DNA of 64,000 nucleotides from positions 62,001 through 126,000 of the forward strand of contig NZ_FMYH01000005.1 of NCBI RefSeq assembly GCF_900096585.1, given 5' to 3'. The notes under the pieces are model-generated. The model was not told the DNA's origin, searched no databases, and was given only the letters and a program-made list of their open reading frames with translations. Shown piece by piece: positions 56,606-64,000 of this stretch. This DNA comes from Sanguibacter gelidistatuariae (GTDB lineage: Bacteria; Actinomycetota; Actinomycetes; Actinomycetales; Cellulomonadaceae). The first letter of the stretch is position 1. Every line of letters starts with the position of its first letter. Both the position numbers and the translations under genes were made by a program.

Positions 56606-57874
56606 TCAGTTCTCGGTCGGTGCGGTGGATGCGGCAGGCGTAGGCGCGGACGTGTGCCCGGAGTAGTCCGCGTGGTGGGGGTTCTCCCAGATGACGGTGC
56701 CGCCCATGCCCAGGCCCACGCACATCGTCGTGAGCCCGTACCGCACCTCGGGATGCTCGGCGAACTGCCGCGCGAGCTGGGTCATGAGGCGGACCCCGGA
56801 GGAGGCGAGGGGATGACCCACGGCGATCGCACCGCCATAGAGGTTGACCCGCGGATCGTCGTCGGGCATGGCGAAGTGGTCGAGGAAGGTGAGCACCTGC
56901 ACGGCGAAGGCCTCGTTGATCTCGAACAAGCCGATGTCCTCGATGCTCAGGCCGGCGTTGGCGAGCGCACGCTCGGTCGCGGGGACGGGACCGATCCCCA
57001 TGACCTCCGGGGGCACGCCAGCGTAGGCGAAGGAGACCAGGCGCATCCGGGCCGGCAGCCCGAGCTCGGCGACCGTGTCGCCGTCGGCGAGCAGGCAGAC
57101 CGCGGCGCCGTCGGTGAGCGGGGAGGCGTTGCCGGCGGTGATCCGCCCACCGGGACGAAACGGGGTCTTGAGGTGGGCGACGTCCGCGACGGTCGTCCCG
57201 GGACGGGCGAGCTCGTCGGCCGTGGCCAGCCCCCAGCCGAGCTCGGGGGAGCGGATGGCGACCGGGACGAGGTCGGGGGAGATCTGGCCGGCGGCCAGCG
57301 CCGCGGCGTACTTTGCCTGGCTCGCGACCGCGTAGGCGTCGGCGCGGTCCTTGGTCAGGTGAGGGAAGCGGTCGTGGAGGTTCTCGGCCGTGGCACCCAT
57401 GACGAGCGCCGTGGAGTCGACTAGCTTCTCACTGACGAAGCGCGGGTTGGGGTCAGCGTCGAAGCCCATCGGGTGGTGGCCCATGTGCTCCACGCCGCCG
57501 GCCAGCGCCACGTCCTGCTGGCCGAACCCGATCGCCGAGGCGGTCGTGGTCACGGCGGTCATCGCCCCCGCGCACATCCGGTCGATCGCGAATCCGGGGA
57601 CGGTCGTGGGCAACCCAGCCAGCACCGCGACGGACCGGCCCAGGGTCAGGCCCTGGTCACCGCGCTGGGTCGTCGCCGCGAGGGCGACCTCGTCGATGCG
57701 GGCGGGGGGCAGCTCGGAGCGGCGGCGCAGCAGCTCCCGGACGGCCTTGACGGCGAGGTCGTCGGAGCGGGTGTGGGCGTAGAGGCCGTCGGGGCGGGCC
57801 TTGCCGAAGGGGGTGCGGACCCCCTCGACGAAGACGACGGAGCGAACGGTCGGGCGGGTGGCCGAGGTGGGCAT
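56606..57874 (-). CDS. fadA: Acetyl-CoA acyltransferase (thiolase)
   Basis: 422 aa from the ATG at 57874, with AGGAG 5 nt upstream. Catalytic residues: Cys in DRMCAGAMTAV near residue 102, His in VGHPLASSGVR near residue 362 and Cys in MCVGLGMGGTVIWE near residue 395; EINEAFAVQ is also present. It cleaves 3-ketoacyl-CoA in the last step of beta-oxidation. It leads the fadA-fadB operon. The leader contains a 9-bp hairpin that might be an operator. Confidence 0.93.
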   Translation of the reverse strand: MPTSATRPTVRSVVFVEGVRTPFGKARPDGLYAHTRSDDLAVKAVRELLRRRSELPPARIDEVALAATTQRGDQGLTLGRSVAVLAGLPTTVPGFAIDRMCAGAMTAVTTTASAIGFGQQDVALAGGVEHMGHHPMGFDADPNPRFVSEKLVDSTALVMGATAENLHDRFPHLTKDRADAYAVASQAKYAAALAAGQISPDLVPVAIRSPELGWGLATADELARPGTTVADVAHLKTPFRPGGRITAGNASPLTDGAAVCLLADGDTVAELGLPARMRLVSFAYAGVPPEVMGIGPVPATERALANAGLSIEDIGLFEINEAFAVQVLTFLDHFAMPDDDPRVNLYGGAIAVGHPLASSGVRLMTQLARQFAEHPEVRYGLTTMCVGLGMGGTVIWENPHHADYSGHTSAPTPAASTAPTEN

Positions 57875-57908
57875 CAAGACTCCTGACTGGCGGACGACGT
57901 TGTCCAGG

Positions 57909-57929
57909 GCGCAGGTCTGGGACCTGCGC
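57909..57929. other. Hairpin in the fadA leader
   Basis: GCGCAGGTC pairs perfectly with GACCTGCGC around a 3-nt loop, about 35-55 bp upstream of the fadA start. It is either a DNA operator for a fatty-acid regulator or an RNA hairpin. Confidence 0.4.
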
Positions 57930-58027
57930 GTCGGGTACATGCTACCGGGAGTTTCAGTAAAATGCACCGAGGAGCCCGAACTAGTCTCGGGACGTCCTGC
58001 TGGAACCGGACCGGCCCCTGGCTGAGC

Positions 58028-59029
58028 TCAGCCGCGCAGCCGGCGGACGACCTTCTTGGCGGCCGGCAGGGCCTTGTTCCACGCCGAGTACCACATCGAG
58101 AACGGCACGTCGATGCTTCCGACAAGGGTGTCGGTGTGGTTGGCGAAGCCGCGCTTGAAGGCCGAGACGTCGTCGCCGAGCAGGCCATTGAGGTCGTAGC
58201 GGGTCACCCCGCGCTCGCGGAGATACTTGATCGCGGACCACTTGAGCGCGTAGTTGGCGAGCGCCTTGCGACCGGCGTCGTTGCTCCCGCCGTACAGGTC
58301 GATCCCGGTCGTACCGGACTCGACGATCCACAAGAACGCGACCGGCTCCCCGTCCATGCGGGCGAGCAGCAGGAGGGAGTGCTGCCCGAGCAAGGTGTGC
58401 ACGTCGCGGTAGTACCCGTCGGAGTGGATGCCGAAGCCGGCCCGCTCGGAGGTCGTGCGGTAGAGGGTGAGCACGTCGGCGAGGTCCGCCTCGGTCGTCA
58501 CCGGCGTGATGTCCCACTCGCTGCGCTGGGACTTGCGGACCTCGTACCGGGTCTTCTTGGCCATCTGCGCCAAGAGCGTGTCGTCGTCGAGGGCAAGGTC
58601 GAGGATGAGGGTCTCGGCCATGAAGATCGGGTTGGGGCTGGGGACCGCGCCGGTGATCGTCAGGGGGTCGGCCGCCGGCCAGTCCGGTTCGAAGGTGATG
58701 CCGACGCCGCCGACCTGCGCCCGGGCGTAGACCGCGATCGCGTCGCACACGGCCGAGCGGTCGGCGATCGAGGTCCCCGGGGCCATGACCGGCCCGCGCG
58801 GGACGTGGCACAGAGCCCGGAACATCCCCGGCAGCGGACGGACGAGCACCTGGGCGAGGGCGACCACGGGGGTGCCGGCTGCGTCGTCGCGCACCTCGAG
58901 GCGGAGGGCGCGCCACCCGTGCGCGGCCTTGAGCTCACCCCACCCCGCCAGCTGCAACGGGTTGCCGCCGAAGGCCACCACCTGCTCGTCCCACGCGGCC
59001 AGATCCGTGCACACACCAATGCTGAGCAT
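58028..59029 (-). CDS. FemABX-family aminoacyltransferase (peptidoglycan bridge formation)
   Basis: 333 aa, ATG start. The FemABX/GNAT-fold features are visible: NPLQLAGWGELKAAHGWRALRL at the start, KKTRYEVRKSQRSEWDI in the middle near residue 165 (the KxxRxxxRKA-like motif), and a C-terminal GNAT half with EPVAFLWIVESGTTGIDLYGGSNDAGR and YLRERGVTRYDLNGL. FemABX proteins add L-amino acids from aminoacyl-tRNA to lipid II or the peptide stem. It begins 10 bp after the RNase D-like gene, so the two share a transcript. Some members instead act on other substrates. Confidence 0.85.
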   Translation of the reverse strand: MLSIGVCTDLAAWDEQVVAFGGNPLQLAGWGELKAAHGWRALRLEVRDDAAGTPVVALAQVLVRPLPGMFRALCHVPRGPVMAPGTSIADRSAVCDAIAVYARAQVGGVGITFEPDWPAADPLTITGAVPSPNPIFMAETLILDLALDDDTLLAQMAKKTRYEVRKSQRSEWDITPVTTEADLADVLTLYRTTSERAGFGIHSDGYYRDVHTLLGQHSLLLLARMDGEPVAFLWIVESGTTGIDLYGGSNDAGRKALANYALKWSAIKYLRERGVTRYDLNGLLGDDVSAFKRGFANHTDTLVGSIDVPFSMWYSAWNKALPAAKKVVRRLRG

Positions 59030-59039
59030 TTCTCAGACC

Positions 59040-60413
59040 CTACCGTGACGCGGGCGCACCGGTCGCCCCGCTAGCCGCCGCACCGGTCGACACGGGCGCC
59101 GGTTTCGCGGCCGCGAGAGCGGCCGCCAGCTCGCCGGACAGCAGGTCGACCTGCCACTCGCGCGCCCCGCGCGAGCGCAGCAGCTCCGCCACGGACGCCT
59201 CGTCGATCGTGGTCGGTGGGCTCCAGCACAGCCGGCGCAGGGCGTCGGGCTGGAGAAGGTTCTCGACCGGGATGTGATGGTCGGTAGCCAGCTGCCCGAC
59301 GACGGCGCGTGCCGCCTCCAGGCGGGCGGCGGCGAGCGGGTCCCGCTCGGCCCAGACCCGCGGGGACGGCGGGGCGTCGGTCCGCGGGGCGTTGAGCGGA
59401 GGCAGCTCGTTCGCGGGCAGCGCAAGCGCCCGGTCGATCGCCGACTGCCACAGGACCGCCCGGCGCTGGGTGCCCTTGCCCGAGAAGGCGGGCAGCGCAG
59501 TGAGGGCGGGGACCGAGCGCGGCATGGCCTGCGCCGCGGCGATGATCGCGCGGTCGGGGAGCACGCGGCCGGGGGCGACGTCGCGGCGTCGGGCATTCTC
59601 GTCGCGGGCGAGCCACAGTTCACGCACGACGGCGAGCTGGCGGGCCTGGCGCAGCGTGTGCGATCCAGACACCCGGCGCCACGGGTCCACCCGGGGCGCG
59701 GGCGGCGGAGCGAGGCGGGTGGCCTCGAACTCCTGGCGCGCCCACTCGGACTTGCCGGCGGCCTCGAGCCGGGCACCGATCTGCTCGCGCAGCTCGACGA
59801 GCACCTCGACGTCGAGGGCCGCGTAGCGCAGCCAGTCCTCAGGCAGGGGGCGGGTGGACCAGTCCACGGCCGAGTGCTCCTTCGCCAGCCCGAGGCCAAG
59901 GACTTCCGCGACGACCGCGGCGAGTCCCACCCGCTCCATGCCCAGGATCCGGGCAGCGACCTCGGTGTCGAAGACCGACGACGGGAGGAGGTTCTGCTCC
60001 CGCAGGCCCGGCAGGTCCTGGGAGGCCGCGTGCAGGACCCACTCGACGCCCTCGAGCGCCTCGCTCAGCGCGGAGAGGTCGGGCAGTGCGATCGGGTCGA
60101 TGAGCGCCGTGCCGGCCCCCTGGCGTGCCAGCTGCACGAGGTAGGTGCTCTGGCCGTAGCGGTATCCCGAGGCACGTTCGGCGTCCACGGCCACGGGGCC
60201 GGTGCCCGCGGCGAAGGCCTTGACCGTGCGCGCGAGCGCTGCGGGGGTCGCCACGACCGGGGGGATGCCGCCGGCGGGGGTGGTCAGGGGCGTGACGACC
60301 GGGCCGGTCGGTACCTCAGGTGCGTCTGTGTTCGCGGCGGGCGCGGCGGGCGTTGCTTCGGTGAGTGCGGGTTCCTGGGTGGCCGGGCCGCCGGCCGGTG
60401 CTGGTGAGCTCAT
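59040..60413 (-). CDS. Ribonuclease D-like 3'-5' exonuclease with HRDC domain
   Basis: 457 aa from the ATG at 60413. A Pro/Ala-rich N-terminus of about 60 residues precedes a DEDDy exonuclease domain: D77 and E79 in VAVDAERASGYRY, the second Asp in LHAASQDLPGL, and Tyr/Asp in LRYAALDVEVLVEL. An HRDC-type helical domain follows (REWQVDLLSGELAAALAA at the end), with RALWLARDENARRRDVAPGRVLPD-like sequence between. It probably trims RNA 3' ends. It corresponds to mycobacterial Rv2681 and sits between DUF3000 and FemABX on the same strand. Confidence 0.85.
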   Translation of the reverse strand: MSSPAPAGGPATQEPALTEATPAAPAANTDAPEVPTGPVVTPLTTPAGGIPPVVATPAALARTVKAFAAGTGPVAVDAERASGYRYGQSTYLVQLARQGAGTALIDPIALPDLSALSEALEGVEWVLHAASQDLPGLREQNLLPSSVFDTEVAARILGMERVGLAAVVAEVLGLGLAKEHSAVDWSTRPLPEDWLRYAALDVEVLVELREQIGARLEAAGKSEWARQEFEATRLAPPPAPRVDPWRRVSGSHTLRQARQLAVVRELWLARDENARRRDVAPGRVLPDRAIIAAAQAMPRSVPALTALPAFSGKGTQRRAVLWQSAIDRALALPANELPPLNAPRTDAPPSPRVWAERDPLAAARLEAARAVVGQLATDHHIPVENLLQPDALRRLCWSPPTTIDEASVAELLRSRGAREWQVDLLSGELAAALAAAKPAPVSTGAAASGATGAPASR

Positions 60414-60495
60414 GGCTCCACGGTATTCCTCGTGACCGACGATCCTGGTCACGCCGTGCCGGAACGGGTGGACCGGGTGCGTCAGGCGGTATCCG

Positions 60496-61071
60496 TCAGC
60501 GGCGTCGGTGGATCGCGCTGACGCCGTCGGGCAGGCGCGGTACACCGGCCGCGGCTGCCAGCATCTGCTCCCAGGCGAGCAGGTGGTCGCCGAGGTCGGG
60601 GGTGCGGGGAGTCCAGGAGGCGCGGATCTCGAGCTCGACGCTGCCGGCTCGCTCGGCCATCACGCCGAAGGTCTGGCTGACCACGCGGGTCACCGTGCCG
60701 CCGAGCGCGTCGACGTCGCCGACGTGGTCGGCGAGGCTGTCGGTCATCCACGTCCACGCGACCTCGTTGAGCAGCGGGTCGACGCCCATGTCGGTGTCGA
60801 CCTCGGCCCGCACGAGGGTGACCACCCGGAAGGTGCCCTGCCAGTCGGCCTGGCCGTCCGGGTCGTGCAGCACGATGAAGCGGCCGTCCGCGAGGTCGTC
60901 GTCGTCGGCTCCGGGTCGCAGGAGGCTGCCGGTGAGGGCTACGGCGTAGGGCGCGACCCGGGTGGGCCCGGGGACCTCGCGCAGCAGGAGGCCGGATCGG
61001 GTGGCCGCAGACCGCAACGATGCCAGGGCGCGCGCGAAGACCATGGGGATCTCGGCGTCGGCGGCGTTCAT
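60496..61071 (-). CDS. DUF3000 family protein
   Basis: 191 aa from the ATG at 61071. A GTG directly upstream (61074) is 6 nt after TACAGT and may be the real, leaderless start. The sequence PMVFARALASLRSAATRSGLLLREVPGPTRVAPYA, TFRVVTLVRAEVDTDMGVDPLLNEVAWTWM and GTVTRVVSQTFG matches DUF3000, an actinobacterial family without known function (motifs quoted span residues about 10-45, 80-110 and 125-140). It precedes the RNase D-like gene by 82 bp, an order conserved in mycobacteria. Confidence 0.85.
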   Translation of the reverse strand: MNAADAEIPMVFARALASLRSAATRSGLLLREVPGPTRVAPYAVALTGSLLRPGADDDDLADGRFIVLHDPDGQADWQGTFRVVTLVRAEVDTDMGVDPLLNEVAWTWMTDSLADHVGDVDALGGTVTRVVSQTFGVMAERAGSVELEIRASWTPRTPDLGDHLLAWEQMLAAAAGVPRLPDGVSAIHRRR

Positions 61072-61221
61072 CACCCTCGCACTGTAGGTCCGGCGTCTGA
61101 CAAAGGGTTCGAGGCACGCCCGTGGGCCTGGGAATGTCATCCACGTGAGATGGTCGGCGCCGCGGGAGCGGTCGCGGCTATTCTTGGACGGAACACGTTG
61201 AAGCGACGAAGGAGAAGTTTG

Positions 61222-62661
61222 ATGTCTGCACGCGCACAGATCGGCGTCACCGGCCTTGCGGTCATGGGTCGCAACCTCGCGAGGAACTTCGCTCGACACG
61301 GGTACACCGTCGCCGTGCACAACCGCTCCTACGCCAAGACGGCGTCGCTCATCGCAGACCACGGCTCCGACGGCGACTTCATCCCGTCCGAGTCCATGGC
61401 GGACTTCGTCGCCTCCCTCGCCCAGCCGCGCAAGGTTGTCATCATGGTCAAGGCCGGCGGCCCGACCGACGCCGTGATCGCCGAGCTCGTCCCGCTGCTG
61501 GACGCCGGTGACATCGTCATCGACGCCGGCAACGCGCACTTCCCCGACACCATCCGCCGCGAGGCCGAGCTCAAGGAGCACGGCCTGCACTTCGTGGGGA
61601 CTGGCGTCTCCGGCGGCGAGGAGGGCGCGCTCAACGGCCCCTCGATCATGCCCGGCGGCTCCAAGGAGTCCTACGAGTGGCTCGGCCCGATCCTCGAGGA
61701 CATCTCGGCCAAGGTCGACGGAGTCCCGTGCTGCACCTACATCGGCTCCGACGGCGCCGGTCACTTCGTCAAGATGGTCCACAACGGCATCGAGTACGCC
61801 GACATGCAGCTCATCGCCGAGGCCTACGACCTGCTCAAGCAGGGTCTGGGCGCCTCGGCCAAGGAGATCGGTGAGATCTTCGCCGAGTGGAACAAGGGCG
61901 ACCTCGAGTCCTTCCTGATCGAGATCACCGCAGACGTGCTCCAGCACGTCGACGCCGAGACCGGCAAGCCCTTCGTCGACATCATCCTCGACCGCGCCGA
62001 GCAGAAGGGCACCGGCCGCTGGACGGTCCAGAACGCCCTCGACCTGGGCGTGCCGATCACCGGCATCGCCGAGGCCACCTTCGCCCGCGCGCTGTCCGGC
62101 TCCGTCCCCCAGCGCACGGCGGCCGCCGGCGTGCTCGTGGCCGACGCCGGCACGTGGGACGTGACCGACCGCGCGGCCTTCATCGAGGACGTCCGCCTCG
62201 CGCTGTACTCCTCCAAGGTCGTCGCGTACTCCCAGGGCTTCGACCAGATCGCCGCGGCGTCGGTCGAGTTCGGCTGGAACATCGACCGCGGCGCGATGGC
62301 GCGGATCTGGCGGGGTGGCTGCATCATCCGGGCCCGCTTCCTCAACCGCATCACCGAGGCCTACGAGCGTGACGAGAACCTCGCGCTGCTGCTCGCGGAC
62401 CCGTACTTCACCCAGAAGATCGGCGAGGGCGTCTCCTCCTGGCGCCGGGTCGTCTCCCTCGCCGCGCTCAACGGGGTCCCCACCCCGGCGTTCGGCTCCT
62501 CGCTGTCCTACTACGACGGCGTGCGCGCCGAGCGTCTGCCGGCCAACCTCATCCAGGCCCAGCGTGACTTCTTCGGGGCGCACACGTACAACCGCGTCGA
62601 CAAGGCCGGGGTCTTCCACACCGAGTGGTCCCGCGACCGCAGCGAGACGCAAGAGTCCTGA
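61222..62661 (+). CDS. gnd: 6-phosphogluconate dehydrogenase, decarboxylating (NADP-dependent)
   Basis: 479 aa, ATG with AAGGAGAAG upstream. It oxidises 6-phosphogluconate to ribulose 5-phosphate, CO2 and NADPH in the pentose phosphate pathway. The Rossmann motif GVTGLAVMGRNLARNFARHG is at the start, HNRS suits NADP, GTGVSGGEEGALNGPSIMPGG lies near residue 130, and HFVKMVHNGIEYADMQ near 185 carries the catalytic lysine. Length fits the long, dimeric class. The ATP-grasp gene starts directly after its stop (TGA-ATG), so the two are cotranscribed. Confidence 0.96.
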   Translation: MSARAQIGVTGLAVMGRNLARNFARHGYTVAVHNRSYAKTASLIADHGSDGDFIPSESMADFVASLAQPRKVVIMVKAGGPTDAVIAELVPLLDAGDIVIDAGNAHFPDTIRREAELKEHGLHFVGTGVSGGEEGALNGPSIMPGGSKESYEWLGPILEDISAKVDGVPCCTYIGSDGAGHFVKMVHNGIEYADMQLIAEAYDLLKQGLGASAKEIGEIFAEWNKGDLESFLIEITADVLQHVDAETGKPFVDIILDRAEQKGTGRWTVQNALDLGVPITGIAEATFARALSGSVPQRTAAAGVLVADAGTWDVTDRAAFIEDVRLALYSSKVVAYSQGFDQIAAASVEFGWNIDRGAMARIWRGGCIIRARFLNRITEAYERDENLALLLADPYFTQKIGEGVSSWRRVVSLAALNGVPTPAFGSSLSYYDGVRAERLPANLIQAQRDFFGAHTYNRVDKAGVFHTEWSRDRSETQES

Positions 62662-63909
62662 ATGACTGAGTTCCTCCCTGTCGGTGTCGGGGGCGACATC
62701 GGCGTGTACGCGCTCCTGCGGGCGTTCCACGAGCAGTACGGAACGCCCGCGGTGGCGCTGTCCAGCGTCGCTACTCGGGCGATGACGGACTCGACGTTCG
62801 TGACGAACGTCGTGGTCCCCGGGATCGACGACGCCGACGTGCTCGTGGCGGCCCTGGAGGACCTGGCCGCGGCGCACGCGGGTGTGCGGCTGGTCCTGCT
62901 GACCAACGCCGACTGGTACGTGCGGGCGATCATCGAGAACCGCGAGCGGCTCGAGAAGCACTACCTCGTGCCGTTCTGCTCCCTCGACGTCCTTGACGTC
63001 GTCTCGAGCAAGGAGTCCTTCGCGGCTGTCTGCGACCGTCTGGACATCCCGACGCCGCGCACCGTCCCGGTCGACGTCGCGGACCTCGTGGCGCGCGGCG
63101 GCCGGGCGCGCGTCGCCGAGCTCGAGGTCGATCTGGAGTTCCCGGTCGTGGCCAAGCCGTCCTCGAGCGCGGAGTACCACTACGTCTCCTTCCCCGGCAA
63201 ACGCAAGATCCACCACGTGGACTCCCGCGCGGAGCTCGACGAGCTGCTGGGCCACCTGGTCGACGCCGGCTATCCCGGCACGTTCCTCGTCCAGGAGCTC
63301 ATCCCCGGCGACGAGACGCAGATGCGGTCGCTGACCGCCTACCGCGACTCCCACGGGGACATCACCCTGCTCGCGACGGGCCGGGTGCTCCTGGAGGAGC
63401 ACACCCCCGGCACGCTCGGGATTCCGGCGGCCATCCTCACCGAGCAGTACGAGGACGCCATGGAAGCGGCGAGCCGGTTCCTGCACGAGGTCGGCTACCT
63501 AGGCTTCGCCAACTTCGACTACAAGTGGGACCCGCGCACCGGGCGCCACGTGTACTTCGAGATGAACCCGCGGATCGGTCGCAACAACTACTACGTCACC
63601 GCGGCCGGGGCCAACCCGGCCCGGGTGCTCGTGGAAGACCTCGTGCACGGCAACCGGATCGAGCCCGTGCGGGCCTCGGCCGAGGTGCTCTACACGGTCG
63701 TCCCGGTGCGGTTGCTCATGCGCTACATCCTCGAACCGGGGCTGCGCGCGCGTCTGCGTGCGGTCGTGCGCCGCGGTGGCGTGGTGCACCCGTTGAAGTA
63801 CTCCCGTGACGGCGGGCTGCGTCGTCGGGCCACGGTGTGGGCGATGACGGCGAACTTCTACCGCAAGTACAAGCAGTTCTACCCGCGTCCCACGGACACG
63901 GGGTACTGA
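62662..63909 (+). CDS. ATP-grasp carboxylate-amine ligase
   Basis: 415 aa, ATG immediately after the gnd stop. The ATP-grasp fold is clear: FPVVAKPSSSAEYHYVSF (first ATP-binding lysine) near residue 165, FLVQELIPGDETQMRSL near 215, and metal-binding YFEMNPRIGRNNYYVT near 305, where the Glu and Asn sit. Such enzymes join a carboxylate to an amine through an acyl-phosphate. Enterococcal D-aspartate ligase (Aslfm) is a similar-sized relative, and a cell-wall cross-bridge role is possible given the nearby FemABX gene. Function stays open; the coupling to gnd is unexplained. Confidence 0.8.
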   Translation: MTEFLPVGVGGDIGVYALLRAFHEQYGTPAVALSSVATRAMTDSTFVTNVVVPGIDDADVLVAALEDLAAAHAGVRLVLLTNADWYVRAIIENRERLEKHYLVPFCSLDVLDVVSSKESFAAVCDRLDIPTPRTVPVDVADLVARGGRARVAELEVDLEFPVVAKPSSSAEYHYVSFPGKRKIHHVDSRAELDELLGHLVDAGYPGTFLVQELIPGDETQMRSLTAYRDSHGDITLLATGRVLLEEHTPGTLGIPAAILTEQYEDAMEAASRFLHEVGYLGFANFDYKWDPRTGRHVYFEMNPRIGRNNYYVTAAGANPARVLVEDLVHGNRIEPVRASAEVLYTVVPVRLLMRYILEPGLRARLRAVVRRGGVVHPLKYSRDGGLRRRATVWAMTANFYRKYKQFYPRPTDTGY

Positions 63910-63930
63910 ACCGCCACGGCGCCGACAACA

Positions 63931-63964
63931 ACGGCCGGCCCCTCCTGCGGGAGGGGCCGGCCGT
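63931..63964 (+). terminator. Terminator of the gnd / ATP-grasp operon
   Basis: A 15-bp stem (ACGGCCGGCCCCTCC paired with GGAGGGGCCGGCCGT) with a 4-nt loop, shortly followed by GTTT, 21 bp after the stop codon. The remaining bases to the window end show no gene. Confidence 0.85.
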
Positions 63965-64000
63965 CGCTGTTTCGCTGACCGGTCTGGCTCAGCCGAGCTC

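Noticed and set aside
54452-57424. Long plus-strand open frame over the fad genes
   Set aside because: It is a shadow of fadB and fadA on the opposite strand; composition is typical of antisense frames in high-GC DNA.
61072-63486. Long minus-strand open frame ahead of DUF3000
   Set aside because: It is antisense to gnd and the ATP-grasp gene, and the DUF3000 protein begins at 61071/61074 next to a promoter.

Overview
The window is high-GC DNA (roughly 70% G+C by eye) packed with short-spaced and overlapping genes. It reads as a chromosomal segment of an actinobacterium of the order Micrococcales. The mix of pyruvate formate-lyase, a DUF222/HNH endonuclease, SepH, DUF3000/3093/3159/3710/4193 proteins and a FemABX plus ATP-grasp pair suggests a facultative anaerobe near Cellulomonadaceae, Sanguibacteraceae or Promicromonosporaceae (inference). 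I saw no rRNA, tRNA, CRISPR array, insertion sequence or prophage. Both edges are arbitrary: the first gene lacks its 5' end, and the last bases lie behind a terminator.

Layout. Positions 2-5084 hold a tightly overlapping operon: a transcobalamin-like alpha-barrel protein (partial), a DUF4430-like membrane-anchored protein, and a complete ECF transporter (EcfT, fused ATPases, S component). Cobalamin-dependent methionine synthase (metH) follows on the other strand, so B12 uptake and use are neighbours. A DUF222/HNH gene and an LLM flavin oxidoreductase/NADP-binding pair facing a marR gene come next. Then come a membrane protein, a type IIA topoisomerase A subunit and a GNAT/acyl-CoA-synthetase-like protein acetyltransferase.

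Positions 21040-33642 follow an order I remember from the Mycobacterium tuberculosis Rv2681-Rv2701 region: suhB, DUF4193, DUF3093, dut, DUF3710, OB-fold, DUF3159, two TrkA-type RCK proteins, a KimA-like permease and a TRAM methyltransferase. After a P-type ATPase come aconitase with a perfect palindrome over its promoter, DUF488, and a minus-strand run (APH-like kinase, glutamine amidotransferase, Nudix hydrolase, GuaB1). Next are dxs and a stand-alone trpB2 preceded by a leader peptide with tandem Trp codons.

The last third holds pflB/pflA (anaerobic pyruvate cleavage) behind a DosR-like box, sseA/DUF1416 (sulfur transfer), fadA/fadB (beta-oxidation), a FemABX transferase, an RNase D-like protein, DUF3000, gnd (pentose phosphate pathway) and an ATP-grasp ligase.

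Two themes recur. Many genes have a -10-like hexamer 6-8 nt before the start codon, which points to leaderless mRNAs. Several intergenic regions carry regulatory structure: a tandem MarR operator, a trp attenuator, the aconitase palindrome, the pfl operators and strong hairpin terminators. The candidates most worth following are the split intrinsic-factor-like protein pair with its ECF importer, the trpB2 attenuator, the KimA/TrkA potassium locus and the possible peptidoglycan cross-bridge enzymes. All were found by reading, with no folding or database search.
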